In this document: piece by piece, positions 19,872 to 33,550 of the stretch
How positions within the stretch are numbered: position 1 is the first letter of the stretch
How the letters are laid out: each line of letters starts with the position of its first letter
Source of the DNA: Streptomyces endophytica
Lineage (GTDB): Bacteria; Actinomycetota; Actinomycetes; Streptomycetales; Streptomycetaceae
Direction: 5' to 3'
Length of the DNA: 64,000 nucleotides
NCBI RefSeq assembly: GCF_026153355.1
Contig: NZ_CP110636.1
Location: 2,294,001-2,358,000 of the forward strand
Position numbers and translations under genes: made by a program
The notes under the pieces: model-generated
The model's input: the letters and a program-made list of their open reading frames with translations, nothing else
What the model was told of the DNA's origin: nothing
Databases searched by the model: none

Positions 19872-20758
19872 TCAGCGTGCGGGCCGCGAGCGCAGACCCT
19901 CCAGCAGGATCTCCAGCAGCCGTGCGGAGGCGGCCTGCTGCTGACCGGGGTCGGGCAGCGCGGGCGCGCCCGTGGCGATCACCAGCAGCACGTCCGAGAC
20001 CGTCACGTCGGGCCGCAGCTCGCCGGCCGCCCGGGCGCGCTCCACGAGCCGCCCGACGACCTCCAGCAGCGCCTCCGCGCCGTGCGTCGTCTCCGCCGCA
20101 ACGGGCGCCGGTTCGGCCGCCGGGCCGTCCTCGGGCCGTGCCGCTCGACCAGCCGCAGGTCGGCCGGCCCGCCGTCCGGACCGGGCGCCATCCGCTGCTG
20201 CGGTACCCGGGCCTCGCCGAGGCCGTCCGCCGCCGCGTCCGCCCGGTCGGCCTCCGCGCTCACCCGCAGGATCCCCGGCGGCAGCAGCCGTCCGGCGCCC
20301 GAGGCGACCGACGTCCGCAGGAAGCGGGACAGCGCCGACCACGGGTCGTCCTCCTGCCCCAGCGCCGCACGCGCCTGGTCCGTCAGCCGGGAGGTCTCCT
20401 CCTCGGCTATCCGGCGGACCAGGACGTCCTTGCTCGGGGAAGCGGCGGTAGACCGTGCCGACCCCGACCCGGCGCGCCGCGCCACGTCCTCCATGGGCGC
20501 GCCGTAGCCCAGCTCGCCGAACACCTCGCGGGCGGCGCGCAGTACGTGTTCCAGATTGCGCTGGGCGTCGACCCGCAGCGGTGTGGTCCGTCCGCCGCGC
20601 CGCGCCCGTACCGGCACCGAGGCCGCCGCCGACCCCGTTGCCAGTTCCCAGCGCTGTCCCCAGCGCTGTTTCCGTTGTGGCCGTGTTGTGCCGTTGCTGC
20701 CGTCGGTGGCGTGTGCCATGGCGACGGCTGTCGGCCATTGAGAGCCCTGAATGGTCAT
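19872..20758 (-). pseudogene. atrA: TetR-family regulator, AtrA-like, frameshifted
   Basis: ATG at 20758 after GGGGGA. The long N-terminal arm (about 60 residues) precedes a TetR DNA-binding domain: RNLEHVLRAAREVFGELGYG, PMEDVARRAG, then GVGTVYRRFP in another frame, then SKDVLVRRIAEEETSRLTDQ. Breaks are near 20460, 20440 and 20140; the last part of the ligand domain (EALLEVVGRLVERARAAGEL, LRPDVTVSDVLLVIATGAP) ends at 19872. The name rests on context: in S. coelicolor AtrA (SCO4118) is divergent from an NADH dehydrogenase gene (SCO4119), exactly as here. AtrA is an activator of antibiotic and development genes and responds to small ligands. Confidence 0.7.
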
Positions 20759-21191
20759 AGTGATCCCCCGGTAATGACGTCTCCCCCCGGAGACTCCCCG
20801 CCCTGACTGCCGGGACGCACCGACGAAAGGGTGCACCCCAACGAGATACGAACATAGTTGAGCCCGCGTCAAGATTGAAGGGGGCCTTCCGCACGGTGCG
20901 CCCCCCGATCGGCCCAACGGACTGATCCGCCCGGATTATGCCCCCGTACGCTTTCCGCCACCCGCCCGCTGACCAGCGCAGCTGTGGCCCGGCGGCCCGC
21001 GAAGCGGGGCTCCGTCCCCAGGGCGGCCCTTGGTCATACATTTCGCCGGGCCTGTGGACAAAGGCGCTGCGGGGTGCGTCATGGAACAGTGCTGCGCTTT
21101 CCCGGGGAGCGCGGCACCCGAGGGTGGCCGCGCCGCCGCCGGCCGCCTGATCCGCCGGCACGGCCAGGTCGACAGCGCGAGGAGAACCCCT
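20759..21191. other. Divergent intergenic region, atrA-like / NADH dehydrogenase
   Basis: About 430 bp that holds both promoters; only the leftward one is suggested by sequence (see 20843-20872). No gene is supported. Confidence 0.45.
20843..20872 (-). promoter_or_regulatory. Possible promoter of the TetR gene
   Basis: On the minus strand TTGACG (20872-20867) and TATCTC (20848-20843) are 18 bp apart, upstream of the TetR start. Confidence 0.4.
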
Positions 21192-22576
21192 GTGAGGCTG
21201 TGTCTTCGAACAACGTGGCCCGCATTCTCGTCGTCGGCCGGTGGCTACGTGGGGATGTACACCGCCCTGAACCTGCAGCGGAGACTGAAGCAGCAGCTGC
21301 GGGAGGGCTCCGTCGAGGATCGTGGTCGATCCCGATCCGTATATGACATACCAGCCGTTCCTGCCCGAGCCGCGGCCGGTTCCATCTCCCCGCGCCACGT
21401 GGTCGTCCCGCTGCGCCGCGTCCTGCCGCAGTGCACCGTGGTGGTCGGCGAGGTCACCGACATCAACCACGACGAACGCCGGGCGACGATCGCCACCCTG
21501 TCGCCGAGGAAGACCGGCGACGGCGCCATCGAGGTGGTCTACGACGAGCTGGTTCTGGCCCCCGGCTCGGTCTCCCGCGCCCTGCCCGTCCCGGGCCTGG
21601 CCGAATTCGGGCATCGGCTTCAAGACCGTCGAAGAGGCCATCGGGACTGCGCAACCACGTCCTCGGACAGCTCGACATCGCCTCCTCCACCCGCGACCCG
21701 GCGGTCCGCGACGCCGCGCTGACCTTCGTCTTCGTCGGCGGTGGCTACGCGGGCGTGGAGGCCCTCGCCAACTGGAGGACATGGCCCGCTACGCCGTCCG
21801 CTACTACCACAACATCAAGCCGAGGACATGAAGTGGATCCTGGTCGAGGCGACCGGCCGGATCCTGCCCGAAGTGGGGCCGGACATGGGCCGCTACGCCG
21901 TACGGGAGCTGCGCGGCCGCAACATCGACGTACGGCTGGAGACCCGACTGGACTCGTGCGAGAAGCGCGTCGCCCAGCTCAGCGACGGCTCCCGCTTCCC
22001 CACCAGAACGCTGGGTGGACCGCCGGCGTCAAACCCCACCCCATCCTGGCCGCGGCCGACCTGCCCCTGACCGACCACGGCCGCCTCAAGTGCAATGCCA
22101 CGCTCCGGGTGGACGGCGTGGAAACACGCCTGGTCGGCGGGCGACGCCGCGGCGGTCCCCGACCTGACGGCCGAACCGCCCGCCAAACCCGACGAGCCCC
22201 GCCCCGTGTGCGCGCCCAATGCCCAGCACGCCCTCCGGCAGGCCAAGGTGCTCGCCGAGAACGTCGCGGCCACGGTGTGCGGCGGCACGGTCCAGGACTA
22301 CCGGCACAAGTACGTCGGCTCGGTGGCCTCGCTCGGCCTGCACAAGGGCGTCGCGCACGTCTACGGGCGCAAGCTGCGCGGCTACCCCGCCTGGTTGATG
22401 CACCGCGCGTACCACCTCGGACGGGTGCCGACCTTCAACCGAAAGGCCCGGATCCTGGCCGAATGGACCCTCGCGGGCCTGTTCAAACGCGAGATCGTCT
22501 CGCTGGCTCGCTGGAGAACCCGCGCGCCGAGTTCGAACTCGCCGCGGGCACCGGCCGGCACAACGAAGCCAGTTGA
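21192..22576 (+). pseudogene. Type II NADH dehydrogenase (NAD(P)/FAD oxidoreductase), many frameshifts
   Basis: Single-subunit membrane-surface enzyme passing electrons from NADH to quinone. Pieces in order: VARILVVG and GGYVGMYTALNLQRRLKQQL (FAD fold), DPDPYMTYQPFLPE, SPRHVVVPLRRVLPQCTVVV, DELVLAPGSVSRALPVPG, LTFVFVGGGYAGVEAL (NAD fold), MKWILVEATGRILPEVGPDM, WTAGVKPHPI, ENVAATVCGGTV, HKYVGSVASLGLHKG, RAEFELAAGTGRHNEAS. They lie in changing frames, with breaks near 21235, 21325, 21370, 21610, 21640, 21772, 21830, 22010, 22130 and 22500. A GAGGAG sits before GTG 21192 and GTG 21200. This is the most disrupted gene in the window. Confidence 0.85.
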
Positions 22577-22621
22577 CGCGCCGTGGGGACAGGGATTTTG
22601 ACGTGACGTCAGCCCCGGGCG

Positions 22622-22658
22622 GGCCGGTGGTTGCGGAGTACGGAACTCCACACCGGCC
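22622..22658 (+). terminator. Hairpin after the NADH dehydrogenase gene
   Basis: Two nested stems: GGCCGGTG (22622-22629) with CACCGGCC (22651-22658), and inside it GGAGT (22635-22639) with ACTCC (22645-22649). Confidence 0.6.
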
Positions 22659-22884
22659 GCCGGGCGTCTGACGGATGTCCGTCCGGTCGGCCACACTGGA
22701 CGTGTGACCATGGGTGGGCTCGTATCTGCAAAGAGTGACAATCACGAGGATTCTGGACGTTTGCTGCATTCCGCAAAAGGGCGCCGAGAGTGCCCCCCAA
22801 CCCTCCCCCGGCCCGCGGCCGGGAGGCCCCGCCATGCCGACGGCCCGATCCCGCGCGACGACGCGAAGTAAGAGGTACCCCTCC

Positions 22885-24705
22885 GTGATCTTCACGCGCT
22901 GGAGCGCCAAACTCCCCGGCACGCAGCGGCGCGCCGCCGCGCGGTCCGACCGCGCCGCCGCCCGCCCCGCCGCCGGCACGCCGGCCACCCCGCCCACCGC
23001 GGCCCCGGAGCCCGCCGCCCCGTCCGCGGCCGCGGACGGCACCCCGACCGCCCCGACGGTCGCCACCACCACCGGCTCTGTCCCCGCCGCCCGCGCCGAG
23101 CGCCCCGACCCGGCATCCGCCCAGGAAACCGCGCCCGTGCCCCTGTCGCCCACCGTCGACGCGCTCTCCGTCCACGACATCCTCGGCACCATCCCCGCCC
23201 TGGTCGCCGTCGTCTACGGCCCCGAGCACCGCCTCGCCTACGTCAACGGCGCCTACGCCTCCGTCTTCGGCCCCCGCCCGGCCGGCCACACCGCCCGCGA
23301 GGCCCTCCCCGAACTCGACGCGCTCGGCCTGCTCCCCCTGATGGACCAGGTCCTGCGCAGCGGCAAGCCCCGTACCGTCAAGTCCCGCAAGGTGCCCGGC
23401 GGGGCCGGCGGCGACCGCTCCCGCGACGGCTACTACACCTTCACCTGCACCCCCATCGAGGTCGCCGCCAGCGGCCCGGCCCCCGACCCCGAGGTCGCCT
23501 GCGTCGCCCCGCACAAGGGCGTCCTCGTCTTCGGCGCCGACGTCACCGACCAGGTCGAGTCCGCCGAACGGCTGCGCGCCAGCGAGGCCCGCCAGCGCGA
23601 GGCCGCGGTCACCCTCCAGCGCTCCCTGCTCCCCCAGGAGCTCGAACAGCCCGACGACCTCCGGGTCGCCGCGACGTACCAGCCCGGCGGCACCGACGCC
23701 GCGGTCGGCGGCGACTGGTACGACGTCATCACCCTCGGCGCCGGCCGCACCGCCCTGGTCATCGGCGACGTCATGGGCCGCGGCGTGCGCGCCGCCGCCG
23801 TCATGGGCCAGCTGCGCACCGCCGTCCGCGCCTACGCCCGCCTCGACCTCCCGCCCCACGAGGTCCTGCAGCTCCTGGACGGCCTGGCCGCCGAGATCGA
23901 CGCCAACCAGATCGCCACCTGCGTCTACGCCGTCCACGACCCCAACGAGGGCCGCCTGGTCTACGCCTCGGCCGGCCACCTGCCCATCCTCGTCCGCGAC
24001 CCGGACGGCACGGTCCGCCGCGCCGCCGAACCCACCGGCCCGCCCCTGGGCACCGGCGGCTGGCTGCACACCTCCGGGTCCGTCACCCTCGGCCCCGGCA
24101 GCAGCGCCGTCCTCTACACCGACGGCCTGGTCGAGCGCCGCGACAAGGACATCGACGACGGTGTCGAGGCCCTGGAACGCGCCTTCGCCGGCGCCGCCGG
24201 CGAGCCCGACATCGTCTGCGACCGCCTGCTCCGCTCCCTGGGCATCACGGCGGCCCATGACGACGACGTCGCCATCCTCGTCCTCCAGCACCCCGAGCGC
24301 AGCGGCCACGACGCCGAGCTCTTCCACAACGCCGCCCTGGAACTCCACGGCGGCACCGAAGCGGCCCCGCGCGCCCGCGCCTTCGCCTCCGGCGTGCTCG
24401 CCTCCTGGCGCTTCTCACCGGAACTGCACGACCTCGGCGTCCTGGCGGCCAGCGAGCTGGTGGCCAACTCCCTCCAGCACGGCACGCCCCCGATGCGGCT
24501 GCGCCTGCGCCGTACGGACCGCCGCCTGATCGTCGAGGTCACCGACGGGGACGACCACCTCCCGCGCCGCCGCCGCGCCGAACCGGCCGACGAGGCCGGG
24601 CGCGGCATCTCCATCGTCGCCACCATCGCCTCGTCCTGGGGCTCCCGCCGGACACCGGGCGGCGGCAAGGCGGTCTGGTGCGAATTCGCCCTGCCCCGGA
24701 ACTGA
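22885..24705 (+). CDS. PAS-PP2C phosphatase-ATPase (SpoIIE/RsbU-type regulator)
   Basis: About 606 residues from GTG 22885 (AGAGG nine bases before); ATG 22834, with its own GGGAGG, and 22714 are alternatives. After an alanine/proline-rich N-terminus (to about 90) comes a PAS domain (LGTIPALVAVVYGPEHRLAY, VNGAYASVFG), a PP2C domain from about 235 (LQRSLLPQELEQPDDLRVAA, AVGGDWYDVI, VIGDVMGRGVRAAAVMGQLR, SAGHLPILV, LYTDGLVERRD, HDDDVAILVL), and a C-terminal GHKL ATPase domain (SPELHDLGVLAASELVANSL, then QHGTPPMRLRLRR, AGRGISIVATIASSW). Such proteins switch partner anti-sigma or anti-anti-sigma factors by phosphorylation state. The ATPase end suggests it can also phosphorylate or bind a sigma antagonist. 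The target is unknown. Confidence 0.92.
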   Translation: MIFTRWSAKLPGTQRRAAARSDRAAARPAAGTPATPPTAAPEPAAPSAAADGTPTAPTVATTTGSVPAARAERPDPASAQETAPVPLSPTVDALSVHDILGTIPALVAVVYGPEHRLAYVNGAYASVFGPRPAGHTAREALPELDALGLLPLMDQVLRSGKPRTVKSRKVPGGAGGDRSRDGYYTFTCTPIEVAASGPAPDPEVACVAPHKGVLVFGADVTDQVESAERLRASEARQREAAVTLQRSLLPQELEQPDDLRVAATYQPGGTDAAVGGDWYDVITLGAGRTALVIGDVMGRGVRAAAVMGQLRTAVRAYARLDLPPHEVLQLLDGLAAEIDANQIATCVYAVHDPNEGRLVYASAGHLPILVRDPDGTVRRAAEPTGPPLGTGGWLHTSGSVTLGPGSSAVLYTDGLVERRDKDIDDGVEALERAFAGAAGEPDIVCDRLLRSLGITAAHDDDVAILVLQHPERSGHDAELFHNAALELHGGTEAAPRARAFASGVLASWRFSPELHDLGVLAASELVANSLQHGTPPMRLRLRRTDRRLIVEVTDGDDHLPRRRRAEPADEAGRGISIVATIASSWGSRRTPGGGKAVWCEFALPRN

Positions 24706-24740
24706 TTCGGCCGCGGACCCCCCACGGGACCGCGGCCGAA
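24706..24740. terminator. Bidirectional terminator hairpin
   Basis: A perfect 11-bp stem, TTCGGCCGCGG (24706-24716) with its complement (24730-24740), between the convergent PAS-phosphatase and MFS genes; it starts immediately after the former's stop codon. Confidence 0.8.
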
Positions 24741-24757
24741 GACCACTTGCCGGGCCT

Positions 24758-26068
24758 CTAGGCCCCGCAGACCACCGACTCCGCCTCGGCCGGCACCCGC
24801 GCCGCGGGAACCACCGCGGCCGGCGCCGTCCGGTGCGGGTTGTCCTGCCAGGGCCGCAGCATCCGGCCCACCCGCAACGACAGCGCGGTGATGCCCAGCG
24901 CACACACCACCAGCATCACGATGTACGCGGCGTACATGCCGTGACCGACCATCAGGGCACCGACCGCCGGGCCGACCGCCAGCGCCAACTGCTTGACCAG
25001 CGCGAACGCCGAGTTGTACTGGCCGATCAGCGAGGCCGGCGCCAGGTCCGCCACCAGCGGCGCCACCGTCGGCGACAGCATCGACTCACCGATGCCGAAC
25101 AGCGCGTACGTCGAGATCAGCAGCGTCGTCGCCACCGCCTGCGCGCCGTGCACCAGCCCGGACAGCCCGGCGGCCAGCCAGGCCACCGTCCAGACCATGC
25201 CGACCAGCGCCATGACCCGGCTGCGGCGCCGCCGCTCGACCAGCTTGAGCACCACGAACTGCGCCGCCACGATCGCCGCCGTATTGGCCGCGAGCGCGAT
25301 GCCCAGGCTGGACGGCGGTATGCGGGTCACCTCGGTCGCGTACGCGGCCAGCCCCGACTCGAACTGCCCGTAGCAGGCGAAGAACAGCACGAACCCCAGC
25401 AGGCAGACCCACATCATCCGCCGGTCGGCGAACAGCGCCCGCCAGGCGCCCGCGGGCCGCTCCTCGCTCGGCACCGCGTCCTCGACCTTCGGCACCCGCG
25501 GCAGCCGTACGGTCGCCACCGCCGCGCCGAGCACCAGGAACATCACGGCCTCGATGGCGAACAGCCGCACGAAGCTCGACGCGTGCGACTCGTCGACGAG
25601 CAGCCCGCCGACGAGACCGCCGACACCCAGCCCCAGGTTGTTCAGGAAGAACTGGGTGGCGAACGCCCGCGACCTGGTCACCGTCGTCGAGCACCACACG
25701 ATCATCGTCGCCAGGGCCGGCTGGACCACCGCTATACCGGCACCCAGCGCGGCCGCCGAGGCGATGACCAGCGGTTCGGTCGACGACAGCCCGAGCCCCA
25801 GGGAGCCGATCGCGGCGGAGACCGTACCGAGGACGGCCACCGGGAGGGGACCGCGCCGGTCGATCGCCCGACCGGTCAGCGGCAGCACGGCCAGCGCGGC
25901 CACGGCCAGCATCGCCAGCACGACACCGGCCGTACTGGCACCAAGATCGCGCACCTTCGCCACATAGACGTACAGATACGGAACCGTGAAGCCGTTACCG
26001 AACGCGCTCAGCGCGTTCCCGAGCTGGATCCGGCGCAGCGCGGCGCCCATCGCGGTGGTCACACTCAC
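24758..26068 (-). CDS. MFS transporter (drug efflux-like)
   Basis: 436 residues, twelve predicted membrane segments, with the MFS cytosolic loop motif between helices 2 and 3 as LTGRAIDRRGPLPVAVLG. A charged central loop (VPKVEDAVPSEERPAGAW) separates the two halves. The gene is divergent from the MarR regulator, the common layout of a regulated efflux pump, so substrate export under control of that regulator is likely. The start at GTG 26068 is weakly supported; GTG 26062 or ATG 26050 are possible. Confidence 0.88.
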   Translation of the reverse strand: MSVTTAMGAALRRIQLGNALSAFGNGFTVPYLYVYVAKVRDLGASTAGVVLAMLAVAALAVLPLTGRAIDRRGPLPVAVLGTVSAAIGSLGLGLSSTEPLVIASAAALGAGIAVVQPALATMIVWCSTTVTRSRAFATQFFLNNLGLGVGGLVGGLLVDESHASSFVRLFAIEAVMFLVLGAAVATVRLPRVPKVEDAVPSEERPAGAWRALFADRRMMWVCLLGFVLFFACYGQFESGLAAYATEVTRIPPSSLGIALAANTAAIVAAQFVVLKLVERRRRSRVMALVGMVWTVAWLAAGLSGLVHGAQAVATTLLISTYALFGIGESMLSPTVAPLVADLAPASLIGQYNSAFALVKQLALAVGPAVGALMVGHGMYAAYIVMLVVCALGITALSLRVGRMLRPWQDNPHRTAPAAVVPAARVPAEAESVVCGA

Positions 26069-26189
26069 CTACCTAGGTCAGGTCATCAGAGACAAGGGAC
26101 AGTCGAAGGAGCTGGACAGACACCAGGGCGAGACGCGCGACCCGGACGGTTGCCATCCGGACGGTCTCACCCTGAAGACTTCAACTCTA

Positions 26190-26201
26190 AACTTCGAAGC
26201 T
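26190..26201. promoter_or_regulatory. Imperfect palindrome, likely MarR operator
   Basis: AACTTCGAAGCT is a near-perfect 12-bp palindrome (10 of 12) in an unusually AT-rich stretch between the MFS and MarR starts, with partial ACTTCAACTCTAAAC repeats to its left. Confidence 0.5.
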
Positions 26202-26258
26202 AAAGAGTACACCGAGAAGAACTTCAACGCCAATCACTTTCATGTCATACTGCGCCGC

Positions 26259-26819
26259 ATGCCTGAGCCCTCCGATGCGGCCGCCGACGCAGCCGAGCCG
26301 TCCCTTGAGGAACAGATCGCGGCCTACCAGCGCGAATTCCAGGACCTCGACCCCCAGGTCGAGCAGGTCGTCTCCGCACTCCAGCGCCTCAACCGCCGGA
26401 TGAACGTCGCCTACGGGCGGCAGACCGCGACCCTCGGCATGAGCAACGCCGAGTGGGAGGTCCTCAAGGCCCTCGTCGTCTCCGGCGCCCCCTACCGGAT
26501 GGGCCCCGGCGAACTCGCCAAGCACCTCGGCCTGACGCCGGCCGCGATGACCCACCGCATCGACCGGATGGCGAACGAAGGACTGGTCACCCGCGAACGC
26601 GACGAGAACAACCGCGTCCGCGTCATCGTCGAACTGACCCACGAGGGCCGCGAGAAGTGGCTCGCCGCGATGCGCCTCGCGACGGTCTTCGAGGAGGACC
26701 TCCTCCAGGACCTCTCCGGCGAGGAGCGTCAACTCCTCGGCCAGGTCCTCACTCGCCTGCTGCGCCGGGTGGAAGAGGCCCAGCCGGACGCCGGCGGACG
26801 CCTGACCGACCTCGACTGA
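26259..26819 (+). CDS. MarR-family transcriptional regulator
   Basis: 186 residues from ATG 26259. The winged-helix core is seen as LGMSNAEWEVLKALVVSG, GPGELAKHLGLTPAAMTHRI (recognition helix), DRMANEGLVTRERDENNRVR and VIVELTHEGREKW, flanked by the helices that make the dimer. The N-terminal 30 residues are acidic. It is divergent from the MFS gene and most likely represses it until a ligand binds. The reading frame is open further upstream (to 25986), but that part overlaps the MFS gene and is not needed. Confidence 0.9.
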   Translation: MPEPSDAAADAAEPSLEEQIAAYQREFQDLDPQVEQVVSALQRLNRRMNVAYGRQTATLGMSNAEWEVLKALVVSGAPYRMGPGELAKHLGLTPAAMTHRIDRMANEGLVTRERDENNRVRVIVELTHEGREKWLAAMRLATVFEEDLLQDLSGEERQLLGQVLTRLLRRVEEAQPDAGGRLTDLD

Positions 26820-26841
26820 CGCGCGGCCCGACCAGCGCGAG

Positions 26842-26870
26842 TTGACACCGGTCACCCCGATCTGTAGTGT
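26842..26870 (+). promoter_or_regulatory. Probable rrn promoter 1
   Basis: TTGACA (26842-26847) and TAGTGT (26865-26870) are separated by 17 bp, a good housekeeping sigma (HrdB) match, about 660 bp before 16S. Confidence 0.7.
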
Positions 26871-27003
26871 CCTCCGAGTTGCCACAGCGCCGGAACGGTT
26901 CTGCGGCAGCCCTTCCGCCGCCTCGCGGCACACCACTACTGCACGGTCCCTCACCGGGAACAATTTCGGCATGCCGAAATTCGGACCGCGGCGCGATTAT
27001 GCG

Positions 27004-27031
27004 TCGACGAGGAATTCCGCTAACGTAGTGG
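27004..27031 (+). promoter_or_regulatory. Possible rrn promoter 2
   Basis: TCGACG (27004-27009) and TAGTGG (27026-27031) are 16 bp apart; a weaker match than the first. Confidence 0.4.
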
Positions 27032-27092
27032 ACACGCCGAAAGGCGCGGCAAAACCCCCTCCGACGGGGAATCGGAAACGAATTCGGACCGG

Positions 27093-27121
27093 TCAACGGA
27101 ACGAACAAGATCTGATAGAGT
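27093..27121 (+). promoter_or_regulatory. Probable rrn promoter 3
   Basis: TCAACG (27093-27098) and TAGAGT (27116-27121) are 17 bp apart; the -10 lies in a GATCTGATAGAGTCGGAA module that recurs downstream. Confidence 0.55.
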
Positions 27122-27278
27122 CGGAAAGGCCGAAAAGCGAAAGCGAAGCGGCCGAGCCCGCTCCAACAGGGCGCCGGAGACGGAAACGGATCTGGTAAGG
27201 TTGGAACCGCGAAGAAGCCGAAAGGCCGAAACGCACCGGCGAAAATCAGGACCGCGAGGATCTGATAGAGTCGGAAAC
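27109..27278 (+). repeat. Three GATCTG(A/G)TA(G/A)(A/G)GT modules in the rrn leader
   Basis: Modules start at 27109, 27189 and 27259 (80 and 70 bp apart), each with a -10-like TAGAGT or TAAGGT followed by GGAA. They look like duplicated promoter cores; the second and third lack a good -35. The following leader to 27526 has the conserved CCTTGAGAACTCAACAGCGT stretch associated with processing and antitermination. Confidence 0.6.
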
Positions 27279-27526
27279 GCAAGACCGAAGGGAAGCGCCC
27301 GGAGAGCCTGGTGAAACAGGCACAAAGGAAGCGTCCGTTCCTTGAGAACTCAACAGCGTGCCAAAAGTCAACGCCAGATATGTTGATACCCCGTCTACCG
27401 GACCGGATGGTCTGGTGACGAGGTTCCTTTGAAGAAAAACACAGCGAGGACGCTGTGAACCGAGGGATTATTCCTCCCTCTGGTTCCGCTCAACGCGAGT
27501 GTTCACCGGGAGTACCCGGAAGCATT

Positions 27527-32480
<4,954 letters not shown>

Positions 32481-32552
32481 GTTGCTCGCGTCCACTGTGT
32501 AGGTTCTGAAGTAACGACCGTTGAGTCATGCTCCGGTTGGTTAACTTCATAG

Positions 32553-32671
32553 TGTTTCGGTGGTCATAGCGTTAGGGAAACGCCCGGTTACATTCCGAAC
32601 CCGGAAGCTAAGCCTTTCAGCGCCGATGGTACTGCAGGGGGGACCCTGTGGGAGAGTAGGACGCCGCCGAA
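32553..32671 (+). rRNA. rrf: 5S ribosomal RNA
   Basis: Starts GTTTCGGTGGTCATAGCG, has the conserved CCCGGTTACATTCCGAACCC and ends TAGGACGCCGCCGAAC; about 119 bases. Confidence 0.95.
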
Positions 32672-32685
32672 CAATCTTTGTGGGA

Positions 32686-32714
32686 AGCCCCGCACCGTAT
32701 GGTGCGGGGCTTTT
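32686..32714 (+). terminator. rrn operon terminator
   Basis: An 11-bp perfect stem (32686-32696 with 32701-32711), GTAT loop and a following T run: a classical intrinsic terminator. Confidence 0.92.
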
Positions 32715-32733
32715 CTGCGTTTAGGGTCAGGGC

Positions 32734-33396
32734 ATGCGCTATGACCTGGTCATCTTTGACAACGACGGGGTGCTCGTCGATAGCGAGCCCCTGTCCAACA
32801 CGATTCTGGCCGGTTATCTCACCGAGCTGGGGCATCCCACGTCGTACGAGGAATCGATACGCGACTACATGGGCTCGGCGATGCACCGCGTTCACGAAAT
32901 CGTCCTGGAGCGGACCGGGCGGCGGCTGCCGGGGGACTTCGACGAGGTTTTTCACGGGCGGGTCTTCGCGGCCTTCGAGCGGGAGCTGCAGCCGGTGCCG
33001 GGGGTGACGGACATCTTGGAGAAGCTGGCCGCGGACGGCATTCCGTACTGTGTCGGTTCGTCCGGGAGTCATGAGCGGATCCGGGTGGGGCACCGGACGA
33101 CGGGGCTGGACCGGTGGTTCGGGCCGGAGCGGGTCTTTTCCTCGCAGGACGTGGGGCGGGGGAAGCCGGCGCCGGATCTCTTCCTGCATGCGGCGCGCGA
33201 GATGGGTGTGGCGCCCGAGCGGTGCGCGGTGGTCGAGGACAGTCCGCTGGGGGTCCAGGCGGCGGTGGCGGCCGGGATGGACGTCTTCGGGTTCACGGCG
33301 ATGACGCCGGGGGCGAGGCTCGCGGAGGCCGGAGCGACCGAGCTCTTCGGCCGGATGACCGAGTTGCCGGACCTGTTGGTGCGCCGGCGCCCTTGA
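32734..33396 (+). CDS. HAD-family phosphatase (beta-phosphoglucomutase/Gph-like)
   Basis: 220 residues. HAD motif I is DLVIFDNDGVLVDSE (nucleophile and acid Asp), motif II the serine in YCVGSSGS, motif III the Lys in GRGKPAPDLFL and motif IV CAVVEDSPLGVQAA. A helical cap lies between motifs I and II, as in sugar-phosphate or phosphoglycolate phosphatases. The substrate cannot be read from sequence. It starts 20 bp after the rrn terminator, so it is transcribed separately. Confidence 0.9.
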   Translation: MRYDLVIFDNDGVLVDSEPLSNTILAGYLTELGHPTSYEESIRDYMGSAMHRVHEIVLERTGRRLPGDFDEVFHGRVFAAFERELQPVPGVTDILEKLAADGIPYCVGSSGSHERIRVGHRTTGLDRWFGPERVFSSQDVGRGKPAPDLFLHAAREMGVAPERCAVVEDSPLGVQAAVAAGMDVFGFTAMTPGARLAEAGATELFGRMTELPDLLVRRRP

Positions 33397-33550
33397 GGGA
33401 GTGAGCGCTGAGGGGGCGGGGGCTGACGGCTCGGCTTGAGGGGCGACCGGGGTCACGGGGGTGAGGGGGTGTCACCCGTCGGGCGGAGGTCGGAATTGGT
33501 GGTGTGATCCATCTACCCAGCGGTAGCCGGGAGTTCTACGCTGAGCGGCC

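Noticed and set aside
19872..21782. A 636-residue leftward frame across atrA and the NADH dehydrogenase
   Set aside because: Only its last part is real TetR protein; the rest is the antisense shadow of the divergent gene.
22609..24348. A 579-residue glycine/alanine-rich leftward frame
   Set aside because: Antisense to the well-supported PAS-phosphatase gene; composition reflects the opposite-strand codon bias.
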